From: Stentor roeselii
Lineage: Eukaryota; Ciliophora; Heterotrichea; Heterotrichida; Stentoridae
Length of the DNA: 62,125 nt
Assembly: GCA_006503475.1 (NCBI GenBank)
Contig: RSEH01000273.1
Span: 1 to 62,125, forward strand
Direction: 5' to 3'
Below, piece by piece: positions 32,801-38,968 of this stretch. Below the pieces are notes generated by a model. It had not been told where the DNA came from and ran no database searches. It was given only the letters and a program-made list of their open reading frames with translations. The position numbers and the translations under genes are program-made. Positions within the stretch are counted from its first letter, which is position 1; each line of letters begins with the position of its first letter.

Positions 32801-33179
32801 AAGAACGAGAATTGATCAGAATATTTTTTTCTCAAAGTTTAACATTGATATTCCTCAGAAACTCTTGCAACAAGTCGCTGTTTTTGCGGGATCTATGTTT
32901 TTAGGGTATAAGGAAATTGATGAGTATCTCGGGTTTATTGGGTATTGTCCTAGTCCTAGGAATCAAGTTCAGGAAAAAATGTTTGATGATGGGATTATTA
33001 AACATTGTGGATTTGTTGAGAAGCAGAATAGAATGATGGTCTTTGGACATTTGAAATGCTTGTTTCAGGAGAACCCGCATGAACTTGTTATGAAAATTTC
33101 TGAGATTAGGAATTATGGAATTGTTAGCAAGTTTGCTCATTATTTTGAGATTTTTCATTGTGGAAGAAGACCTTTTTAG
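23832..33179 (+). CDS. Giant DUF6606/DUF3638/DUF3645 helicase-like P-loop ATPase
   Basis: 3,115 residues in one uninterrupted exon. The N-terminus (FFPRKLPTRID..., HLRGQNASISIRLQPDD, PFRRAPMWTTVKAFL) fits DUF6606. The central block IRPVQVEVAKAMM, then NMGEGKTSLILPM (Walker A, about residue 2085) and ILDESDEIL (Walker B-like, about 2212) fits DUF3638. IYLDDSHTRGTDLKIPKG and LTKDRLMQACMRMRMLGKG (about 2657-2700) fit DUF3645 and look like the second RecA-like lobe. The architecture matches large fungal, oomycete and ciliate proteins of unknown function. Probable ATP-driven remodelling of protein or nucleic acid is inferred from the motifs. Coiled charged linkers occur (ELEIEKEEERQKE near 2855). 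No signal or membrane segment is seen. Codon use alternates in long blocks along the gene. Confidence 0.85.
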   Translation: MKFKPLVSELGLKDQVLEMLYYSIFFPRKLPTRIDEPDKDAHLYIMLILESILDLAHKIPLTKDLQKVFEIFKTWARCQNSEFLDEKKLYENLTHLKPEIPFLLHLRGQNASISIRLQPDDSHLITVFQPSASNIEFMSKVSDLCNIYPGSCFKVTNKSLINSFSFSCHLANLSNFSNDLSKAVSLKKGSETEEFRDCYSPGLVYDWLLAFCSSETSEQYVQVVKKYRDHTVSDLKGLPFRRAPMWTTVKAFLNVLLVEHLGENKGKVIFKAVLIYSHLLIARLLNLDDEKRFEIIQKIAKRVNKMEKFKDMFPGIVEKLEDDAFFCISRNREMMEKNFLQVVSKARAEKCVLDANLINGKDRINDFNDLKSNIKAKLVMNQVFDGPSRCSRKFERLLLNSSIPDPGIFKSSGVGSVILQDFESWVRYSLDADRNCYSSSQNQKILGLFVPYFKAASKLYRDDPLGYSRMVLTVFKIILTVDRIATKEIPMLLDHKLGITTELFPFLLLPRRSDVEYAKEMFSYFTKRNKATYPDLLEPVSNSKNLFADRFSSISREHSQLKSKLETKDESQIEDKHKEVRMRVKEYNSLQSSINSMSCEYREEYFGSYHDRKRCTRCYKTRVANRIKAGVYEKLLPETDREKNLVVFELIIPLNVALLRDAIYLFHKHLLHEKNDGKNLKGIWTGGKLSSYSNKYKMKINLGSTSESFLLTHYSELAIRNNNYEGSYVKPNGYDLYYSRRKKSLNFSRKLSNLKEPFTFKTEENYKGLQWVLSTASYSENQSIAEQGKCPKDLTQKEYLKFSMFRAGINLQLYNLLDAAETRILPFKNNSVYYLICQSLWELGPIHENCEYPEAHDLLRHDKYLDHLYVSISDLLDTCEHNWNEHIVLLNIISICLRVISMTVNLVQKEKFLELLLKARKFNISWQEKIEEMLVKTDNSNDCEKNIYVGKKENFFEEKKNAKGKLLEICCICVLTFFVDRGDFKAVLRNSEDLTDLLMSLTKIYDHKILYGASESPLRKNLMIWMNLAMNEIESYLVQFVNESSRRVLKFLNKKWPDSLKGKINQYHYDKDKYCFKVKYQSNIGTSKELTIGLDGGFLINNQPVSKLPNQICSHELFQRLFHETDFDIMPSDSGSNSLTTKWVTTSETSEILKFSYTFSYLPQNPKHLLIKETRNKSGIPKELELVPHDFFRSLVPKALIENYSHWLSRSKNKIIFRPREFNDSAFFIEKSFTLSLSTSEIKEKVSKRLMISINSRSFKEFYNKIGYRLDKSENMHMYVDSEENEKMTVDFPRYGLSFELSPNKSSVLSKEFRGLAICEDQTLGTLIGLEQGLILIEKSIISELSKKKLIVPHGTLNLSERKFHQAVEIQIEKLRSPSFFIFDIDERIRVLRAGESIAAWLYLAHLHAVTSNLLPDPLLKSTGTSAALQILQSPHTFSCTPLDKESYSTLISISKLSPERAFVPPHQKPVEKTTWPKHLNSYAAHDGFLFICHKIIEDSNRLGFLHERKELQEQLKLNENGRDLFVKAYKRVRPVEYKLRDEFQKFIGERFENFEELSGFGLGVNWNVEKVKRVKRVAGRNARPALVDWECFFSLKMMIGKRCEEVMIKTVVNWIGISSDFLNHWIELYEICRKCEGNQKLEVLFGLALLAYVGTDMNLVLFLQAVLENQTFFSEIPAPDFESYEELAHNSFDRKLVKKIVKSNAITVETYHVLRYNSRNLLTPKEKLEIGQSYLKEIKENKRLIVSHYENQWPSFEAKKISNNLFNTSQIHQNISNLFIKWFKNLQISNFFNKIEQVFNNLPKVQEESISFFSFKKLSSAPFQYFRAELNMTSEDVKLNPELLESAEKLFKSGHFIEENLTETHEISKNPSNPVKIPDFPLNSVSNTNLENFLLQDLQESWKMHHSQKATSSPTQRVSNLQELLSYLSRTYAQNISDLLKTLETCLFQLKKSSSIFRNSLIFPDLCPSEILRQVLNQKSPYLKLNNSLRSLCGAVCVLWTLQQRVERCQGYLSLGESQSLALSRELETVPYENWSPKDFPSWLVLQIELDMMIRPVQVEVAKAMMFPDNNKSLVTQLNMGEGKTSLILPMIALVLADGRSLLRVTVLKSLFNMNKSALMQKLGGVLNKRVYVIPCRRDKKFDIKNIEIIENVLKECLEYRGILISLPEYRLSFILKGLELCRSRKDLELAQKMIEIEKWLKEKGRDILDESDEILSPKYQLIYTIGKQSQVSCGHLRWHVSQAVLDLAKEFFLPLKEKYGDTVVSLETSKDPLAFPHFRLLKKDAYQDLCHLICMSILKGKAKQIKFFELKTFEIEVVSEYILKKEVSPETRAQFYQIIEKNSEKYEIVTILRGIFAYEILLTVLYKRWRVNYGVNTRSRYLLQAVPFRAKDVPADRAQFAHPDIAILLTQLSYLYSGLDNTQLDEVFKKLHQENDPCSEYENWIQNIPAEVKVDESIKTLQGINLSDTHQKYQILYKLLKMHPFVINYWLNTYVYPKEAKEFTGKLGNSAWDLCPDESLTTGFSGTNDSRLLLPLNIEYFGIPELSGTNGSLIESLLLPENNEYYSMMPGISSKEILHKVSNTHKDLRLLLDVGALMLELSNEELVKEWLNQRPDLEAGVFFDENNDLKVVDRKERVVNFEMSPYKNHLQNCVIYLDDSHTRGTDLKIPKGTVGAVTLGKGLTKDRLMQACMRMRMLGKGHRVCFFACYEVDYTIQQMSSKVGAKEVLEWVIGNTRDMIVDQFLYWAAQGLSYYRRLQVYKRYLSKKDLQEYSKLYEENDMTDISSLYAADRVEKLVKDTLTAKILQISTFLRSTLQTSSLFRDFSQKILSKVDEFIGTEKVFSHLFDEEQELELEIEKEEERQKETPKSAVPLVPKVSTDLERYILTGSVPLNSRSFIPIGKGFEDSSLKKIAQAQAWSQKIFLTIDFLKTVKITHSGDDYLRPPRWICFNSALPEAEVVIISAHEADILMNMFKENGTGIGLFMPRTRIDQNIFFSKFNIDIPQKLLQQVAVFAGSMFLGYKEIDEYLGFIGYCPSPRNQVQEKMFDDGIIKHCGFVEKQNRMMVFGHLKCLFQENPHELVMKISEIRNYGIVSKFAHYFEIFHCGRRPF

Positions 33180-33319
33180 ATGGGTTGATTTAGTTAATAT
33201 TTCTTAGATTTGATAGAAAACTAGCATTTAATATCATCCTCCAACTGATAATTTCTCTCTTAAAATCTAGTATTGATTTAACTCCAAACCTGACTACATC
33301 TTTTAATCTCATCACCTTG

Positions 33320-33424
33320 AAAATATTTTCCAAAAATTCCTCTAAAATAAATCCAATAATCTCTTCCTCTTAAAAAAATAAAAAAAAACCTTCCCTTTCT
33401 CTCAATCTTCAATTCTCTCACCAT
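33320..33424 (+). promoter_or_regulatory. G-free leader of the 33423 gene
   Basis: 105 nt with no G on the sense strand, ending at the ATG, with long A runs and C/T-rich tracts. Confidence 0.45.
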
Positions 33425-34877
33425 GCAAAATTTCCCAAAAAAATCATATAAATCTGCAAACCATATAAAAAAAATGAACAAAAAACTAACTCTAACACGA
33501 AGACACACTCCCGCCCCATCAGGATTTTCCACTCCATTCGACCCTCAATTCACCAAACTAGACCAACTTTTCACAGAGTTCGAAGAAACCTCTTCAAACT
33601 TTCCCCCATTAAAACTTCCATCAAAGTCCAAAAAAAAATCAATAAAAGACCAAAAATCTTTAAAAAAACAAAGCGAGACGCCTCTTCCAGGGCCTTCCCA
33701 CCGTAAAACTCCGAAACTTGCAGAAGAAAACTTTTACGCTCCTTGTTCAGTTTCATTTGAATCAGGAATCGGTCCCGGTTCATACAAAACAAAGCATTTC
33801 TCGATTTCTGGAGGAAAACTTTCACAAGCTCCAAGATTTTTCATGTCAGCCATCGACAAAGCTGAACAATTCATCAAGTTAAAAAAACGAACAACTGAAG
33901 ATTTACCGATAATCGAAAAAAATAAAGCAATGGAAAATCACAGTAGTTTTAAAAAACTTCAAAAACTTGAAAATGCAAAAAAAATTAAAAGTTTTCAGCT
34001 TGAAGTTCATAAAACTGTGAAAAAAAATCTTGAAGAAAATAATCATTTGCAAAAACTTAGCAGTTATTTGAATAAAGTGAAGGGAATTGAGTGGAAATTG
34101 AGAAAAGCTGAAAGAAAGATGATGAAACCGCCTTGGACTCTTTTGATGATTGGACTTACTGTTGTGAATAGTGTGAGACTGAAGATAGTTCATAGAAAAC
34201 TATTTAAAAAACTCGCTTTTCGCTGTTTTTCGTTGATTGTTTTGATTTCTAGGTTTATTGGCAAGTTGAAAAGAATCTTGTACAAGCATCGGACCTTGCG
34301 TTTAAGAATTTGCTTGATTCAAAGAGTCTCTCGGATCAAGGTTTGGATGATTCAAAGAAAAAAAAATCATTTGGCTGCTTTGCTGGATATCATTGAAAGT
34401 TACGCCATGTCAAGTTTTATGACTGTTTTTCTTATCAAGTTCATCACTCATGTGATTTCGATTCAAAGAGGTTTTAAAAGGATGGTTCAAGTCAAAAGAG
34501 AAAGATTTCGATCAATTCAGAAGCTTTTCATTAAAAACCAAAATAAAATCAATAGAAAAATCAGGAATAAGAACTCGAGATTCAATTTCAATATTTATGA
34601 TATCGGCGAAAGTGAGATTAGAGGGTTTTATAAATTTTGTCTTAATATGCATATAAGAGAATTCAGAGTTTATAAAAACAAGAGAAATGAATACCTTTTG
34701 AATAAAGAGGAACTTCTGCAAAATGATCCTTTTTTTAAGGATTTTGACCCGGCTCCTGAAAAACCTTCTTTTTTTTTGTATAAGGATTTCATTGAAAACT
34801 TTTCCAGGTTTATCAGAATGTTTAAAGCTAAAAAAAATGACTCCAAAATGAGCAGTCCAAGAAATAAAAGAGATTAA
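33423..34877 (+). CDS. Basic protein with a sperm-tail PG-rich (SHIPPO/STPG) motif
   Basis: A 484-residue single exon, very rich in Lys, Arg and Phe. Residues about 115-140 read SGIGPGSYKTKHFSISGGKLSQAPRF, cut here as GIGPGSYKTKH and SQAPRF, which is the PGPGxY-type repeat of microtubule-associated sperm-tail proteins. The rest is helical and strongly basic, with IQ-like stretches (ILYKHRTLRLRICLIQRVSRIKVWMIQ) and a C-terminal MFKAKKNDSKMSSP tail. It is probably an axonemal or cortical microtubule protein, inferred from the PG repeat and the ciliate setting. The two mildly hydrophobic stretches near residues 240-285 are too basic to be convincing membrane helices. Confidence 0.6.
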   Translation: MQNFPKKSYKSANHIKKMNKKLTLTRRHTPAPSGFSTPFDPQFTKLDQLFTEFEETSSNFPPLKLPSKSKKKSIKDQKSLKKQSETPLPGPSHRKTPKLAEENFYAPCSVSFESGIGPGSYKTKHFSISGGKLSQAPRFFMSAIDKAEQFIKLKKRTTEDLPIIEKNKAMENHSSFKKLQKLENAKKIKSFQLEVHKTVKKNLEENNHLQKLSSYLNKVKGIEWKLRKAERKMMKPPWTLLMIGLTVVNSVRLKIVHRKLFKKLAFRCFSLIVLISRFIGKLKRILYKHRTLRLRICLIQRVSRIKVWMIQRKKNHLAALLDIIESYAMSSFMTVFLIKFITHVISIQRGFKRMVQVKRERFRSIQKLFIKNQNKINRKIRNKNSRFNFNIYDIGESEIRGFYKFCLNMHIREFRVYKNKRNEYLLNKEELLQNDPFFKDFDPAPEKPSFFLYKDFIENFSRFIRMFKAKKNDSKMSSPRNKRD

Positions 34878-35247
34878 ATCTTAGTTTAAAATTAATTCTT
34901 ATCTAACTTAATAAACCTTAATAAAATTTTATCAATAAAACCCTAAATTAAACCAACCTATATCTGAGAAATATTCAAAAATTAATCACCCTTTTGATCC
35001 TTCTCTGAAAAACTAAACTTAAAACATCTTAAAATTTAATCAACTAAAAATAAATCCCTCTCAAATCCAAATCCATGAAACTTTTCATCAACACCATTCC
35101 ACCTTTCCGCTAAAAAAACCCATAAACTCCAAAAAAATTCTCATCATTCCTCTCTTCCCCTAAAAAAACCCAAAACCTGCAAAAAATCCTCATCATTCCT
35201 CTCTCCTCTAAAAGCGACGTGAATTTCACTTTCGTTGTAATTTAAAA
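34878..35247. other. Intergenic with a tandem-duplicated leader
   Basis: C/A-rich and G-poor. A unit of about 49 nt beginning TAAAAAAACCCA and containing CTCATCATTCCTCTCT is present twice in tandem, at about 35111..35160 and 35161..35208, just before the start at 35248. No coding frame. Confidence 0.65.
35111..35208 (+). repeat. Two tandem units of about 49 nt in the leader of the 35248 gene
   Basis: Both units share TAAAAAAACCCA..A..CTxCAAAAAA and TCTCATCATTCCTCTCT-like blocks with few differences. Each is pyrimidine-rich in its second half. Confidence 0.7.
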
Positions 35248-36576
35248 ATGAAAAAGAATGAAAGTAACTCCGCGCTTACAAAACGTTTAAGCTCAGTGAA
35301 GCTCGCATGTTCAAAATCCACTCCAGTGAAAAGACAGTCCTCAGCAAACCACCGAATTTCTTCCGTCTTCAAAAAACAATCAGCAAGTTCAACTAAAACC
35401 CTTTCATCAACTCGCGCTTCGACAACATCTCGAGTAAATCTCACAACTTCTTCAAAGTCTTCAGGAAAATTAAAAGAAAATCAAGACAACAGCTACCTTC
35501 TCAACACATTAAAAACTTACATCATGAAATCTTCTCGTGATCTCAATTTGATTCAAAGAGAAATCCCGAAGTTTACAGCGAGAAAAATACAGGATTTAAA
35601 GAAAGGATACAAGTTTAATGAAAATTTTGATGCCCTTGCCTCGTGCTTTTTAGCTGTTTTCGGGGAAATTGATGAGGAACTTAAAAAGGAGATGATTTCT
35701 TTGAGGATGAAAATTGGAGAACACTTGGTTAATTATTTTTCGAATTCGGGAAAATTTATAAAGATATTGAAAAATTTGACTGATGTCTTTAGGAAGGTGG
35801 ATATTGGGACTAAGGCTTTATTTGATGCTGGGAAAATGCTGGAAATTGTTAAGAGGGAGAAACTTTCAACGAATTATCAGGATTTGTATGATTTTATGTT
35901 GGCTATTATTAGGTTTTTTAGGGGGAAAAAGAGCAACTCGAAACTTATAGGTGAAGGGAATCAGTCTTTTATGAGTAATCGCATGACACCTGATAGACTT
36001 TTTAGCACTCAGTCAATCATAAATCAATCAACTGAAATCAGCTTTTTCGACAATTCAAATCCATTATCATGTTCAAACAAGTCAAGCAGTTCCACAAGCA
36101 TTTTCAGGAGATCCAATAACAGCAAGACCCCAAAAGAGTTATCAAAATGCCACGAGTCTTTAAGATGTTCATCACACAACTCTCTTTCAAAGAGACTTGC
36201 CAGACTAGACGAAAGTAAAGCAAGCGATGTTGAAAACTCAGTTTGTATAAGTCGAGACCATCAGTCGATTGAAAAAAGGAAAGAATGGGACGAAATAAGG
36301 ACAGTAAGAGTCATTTAGAGAAAGAAAATAATGAAAACTCATGACTTGCAAAATATGGTAAGCGAACTTAATCTTAAAAGACTTGAAAATTTGAAGTTTG
36401 ATCGACTTATACAAGAACAAAGGAAAAAAGAAAGAGATGAAATCAAACAGTTTAGAGAACAAGAGTTTAATGAAAGAAAAAGAATCAAGAGAATGGAAAG
36501 TATTAGGAGGAAAGAAGAACTTGTTGATGAGATCACTCGAAATTTACAAAAAAGCATGATTACCAAAAAAGAATGA
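35248..36576 (+). CDS. Ser/Lys-rich basic protein with a helical core, two exons
   Basis: Spliced model: 35248..36303 and 36319..36576, 437 residues. Splicing removes a 15-nt intron holding the TAG that otherwise ends the first part, and joins EIRT to RKKIMKTHDLQNM in frame. The N-terminus is low-complexity Ser/Thr/Arg/Lys. Residues about 95-235 form a helical domain (FNENFDALASCFLAVFGEIDEELKKEM, YFSNSGKFIKILKNL). A serine-rich linker follows, and the new C-terminal exon is a charged coiled coil (LIQEQRKKERDEIKQFREQEF). I do not recognise the family. Basic serine-rich ends with a coiled coil suggest a cytoskeletal protein, as inference only. Confidence 0.75.
36304..36318 (+). other. 15-nt intron
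   Basis: Reads GTAAGAGTCATTTAG, phase 0, with A at position 10. It links two ORFs that otherwise look like separate genes. Confidence 0.85.
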
Positions 36577-36623
36577 GAGTTTTTTTAATTTTATACCTAT
36601 AAATATTCTTATTCAATCAGTTC

Positions 36624-37439
36624 TTATCCAAAAATAACCTCATAAGCTCTTTCCGACTTTTTCTTAGACACTCCAGCAAAAGGAATCAATCCAGTTTTCC
36701 TTGGGTCGTCTCCTTTATACTCCCTGGGATTTTTCAAGCTGAAATTATCCCTTCTAAGCGAATCCTCAACCTTAGGATCGAATTCCGAGCAGCACCTTTT
36801 ACATATTTCTCCATCATACTGAACCGATTGTGTTGCACTTTCAACCTTAACAGTATTATTTCCATTCTTTTCCACATCTTCTTTAACCAAATTAACCAAA
36901 ACTTCTTTTTTTTCAGGAGCGGCTTCAATTTTACTTTCAGATTTTTTCTTATTCACTACAAAACTCTTCATCTTGGCGCCGTTTTTCACGAAGTGAGAGT
37001 TGGTTGATAAAGGAATGACGTTAAAAGTCTTCATGTGGCCTTTTCCGAAGAGTCGCTTTTTTCCTATTGTTGAGTTTCCTTGGCCGTATTGGGCAAAGAC
37101 CGGCTTTTTGAATAGGGCTGAAAAGGCTGAGTTTGATAAGGACCTTGACTCTGGACGAGGGTTTTTAACAGGTTTTTTGGTTTTTTGGATTAGATTTGAA
37201 GGGATGGAGACAGGCTCTAATGGAAGAGAATCAACTTCTACTGGAACTGGGATGGCTTCAATGATGCTTTTTGGAGGGTCGAGGAAACCTTTGAAAGAGT
37301 CTCTGGTTTCTGAAAGCCATTTACCGGAAACTGGACGATTTTGTATTACTGGGTTATTGGATTCTGGCCATTTTAAGATTTCTTTGATTGGAAGGCCTGG
37401 GTCTCTTTTGTCTCTTCCATAGATGACTTGTTTTTCCAT
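36624..37439 (-). CDS. Unknown basic protein, 271 residues
   Basis: Single exon, convergent with the preceding gene (47 nt between stops). Pro/Lys/Ser-rich and probably largely disordered, with motifs GRDKRDPGLPIKEIL, QYGQGNSTIGKKRLFGKGHMKTFNVIPL and a C-terminal DDPRKTGLIPFAGVSKKKSERAYEVIFG. The pair CKRCC could bind metal but is too short to call. Codon use is normal for the region, so the gene is probably real. No family recognised; no signal or membrane segment. Confidence 0.65.
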   Translation of the reverse strand: MEKQVIYGRDKRDPGLPIKEILKWPESNNPVIQNRPVSGKWLSETRDSFKGFLDPPKSIIEAIPVPVEVDSLPLEPVSIPSNLIQKTKKPVKNPRPESRSLSNSAFSALFKKPVFAQYGQGNSTIGKKRLFGKGHMKTFNVIPLSTNSHFVKNGAKMKSFVVNKKKSESKIEAAPEKKEVLVNLVKEDVEKNGNNTVKVESATQSVQYDGEICKRCCSEFDPKVEDSLRRDNFSLKNPREYKGDDPRKTGLIPFAGVSKKKSERAYEVIFG

Positions 37440-37567
37440 TATTTAAATAATGTTGAAAAGTTCGAAGGTAATCATTTTTAGAATATTTTTCAAGAATTTT
37501 CTTTTAAAGAATTATTTAATCTGAAATCAACAAGTAGAGTCTTGTCTATTCTACTGTAATAATACAA

Positions 37568-38077
37568 ATGGAAATAGAAACTATAACTTTAGTTTCATAT
37601 GAAGGGGAAAACTTTCAAGTCCCTTCAATAATTCTGAACTACTCAACAGTTCTTAGCAGTAAGAAAAACTTAGACTTTCCAGAAATCAATGAAAAATATC
37701 ACTTAGCACAACTAGAAGTCGACACTGAAACACTTTCATTAATAGTGGACTATTTTTCACATTACAGCTTCAGTCCCCCCACTACCATATTGGAATCTAC
37801 CCGAAGTTTGTCTCTGCTCAAAAAAGTCCCGCCGTGGGACGTGCAGTTTATTACCTCGATAGGAGACGAGGTTTTGACTAAACTGATTCATGCCTGCCTT
37901 AAATTAGATTTAACTCCTCTCTTGCAACTCGTCTGTCTTTGCCTTGCAAGTCGATATAAAGACCTGGTGACAATAGAAAAGCAGCACTGCTTATCCTTCC
38001 ATGAATACCATTCAAAAGAAGTTGAAATTTACATGAAATCAAAATACTCCTGGGCAACGAAAGACAGCATGTCCTAA
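37568..38077 (+). CDS. Skp1-like protein
   Basis: A 169-residue protein with the Skp1/BTB-POZ fold. The start ITLVSYEGENFQVP matches the Skp1 opening (I-x-L-x-S-x-D-G-x-x-F-x-V). A central LIVDYFSHY and a helix set around PWDVQFITSIGDEVLTKLIHACLKLDLTPLLQLVCLCLA match the F-box-binding C-terminal half (D-x-x-F and A-N-Y-L-x-I-K-x-L-L-D in the family). The canonical C-terminal GKTPEEIR tail is replaced by a divergent end, so binding to F-box proteins is uncertain. Possible SCF partner of the F-box gene at 8670. The next gene begins 15 nt downstream in the same frame. Confidence 0.75.
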   Translation: MEIETITLVSYEGENFQVPSIILNYSTVLSSKKNLDFPEINEKYHLAQLEVDTETLSLIVDYFSHYSFSPPTTILESTRSLSLLKKVPPWDVQFITSIGDEVLTKLIHACLKLDLTPLLQLVCLCLASRYKDLVTIEKQHCLSFHEYHSKEVEIYMKSKYSWATKDSMS

Positions 38078-38092
38078 TTAGTTATAATTATT

Positions 38093-38770
38093 ATGAACAA
38101 AAAGCAAATCCTGATCTTAAAAGTCGCAATCAACGAAACAAGCTACGACTTAATAAAAATCCATGAAGACGATGAACCTGACGACCTCGCCGAAAAGTTC
38201 ATCATGAAGCATCAGCTAAGCCCTTACAAAAAGAAGCTCCTCGAAAACCTGATAGAAAAACAAATTGACTCAATAGTTGAAAGAGACCTTAAATTAATTC
38301 AAGAAACTCTTAACACAAACCGCTCAAAAACTCCAATAATAAGAAATCAGTCTCAGCCTAATTCACATCGAGAAATTGGGAGAATAGAAAAAATAGAAAA
38401 AATAGGAAAAATCAAGTCTTCAGCTGTCATTGAAAAACAAATGAAAAGTGACTTGCTGCTTAAAAAGAAAAAAGAGGAAAAAATTGCAGAAATTTTTAAA
38501 TCTTTGAATCCGGGAAGGGACCAAAAAGTTTCTTTTGGAACTATTAAAAATGTTGAACTTAATACACCGATTTTAGAGATTATTAGACCTGTTATTGAAA
38601 ATATGATTGAGAAAAAACTTGTTTTGGGATTGAAAGAATTCGCTCGAGATGTGGAAAAAGTTATTGCCAAGATGAATAATGGCGAACTGGAACGATTTTT
38701 TAGTTCAAGCAATAAACAAATAGCTTTTAATAACCATAGGTCTAAAAGATACCAGCAGATATTAAATTAA
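38093..38770 (+). CDS. Ciliate protein with a ubiquitin-like N-terminus
   Basis: 225 residues. The first about 65 residues (ILILKVAINETSYDLIKIHEDDEPDDLAEKF, then HQLSPYKKKLLENLIEKQI) look like the beta-grasp-like N-terminal module seen in many ciliate and flagellar proteins, where D-x-P-x-x-L-A-x-x-F is typical. The middle is basic and charged; the C-terminal third is helical (TPILEIIRPVIENMIEKK). Exact function is not recognised. It starts 15 nt after the Skp1-like stop, so the two may share a transcript or have minimal untranslated regions. Confidence 0.6.
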   Translation: MNKKQILILKVAINETSYDLIKIHEDDEPDDLAEKFIMKHQLSPYKKKLLENLIEKQIDSIVERDLKLIQETLNTNRSKTPIIRNQSQPNSHREIGRIEKIEKIGKIKSSAVIEKQMKSDLLLKKKKEEKIAEIFKSLNPGRDQKVSFGTIKNVELNTPILEIIRPVIENMIEKKLVLGLKEFARDVEKVIAKMNNGELERFFSSSNKQIAFNNHRSKRYQQILN

Positions 38771-38968
38771 TCAAATTTATGGATGAGCAGTGAATAATTC
38801 CTGGAAATTGAAGAAAATGACTTAAGAATAAAAGTTTAAAATCCTTTGAACCTACATAAGAGCATCAAGGATTAGAAATAAAGCTACTTTCTTCAGGATT
38901 TATTAAAAACAAGTCAAGTTTTAACCCTTTTATCCAATTTTTAAAAAAATAATATTCGTCAGTAATAA

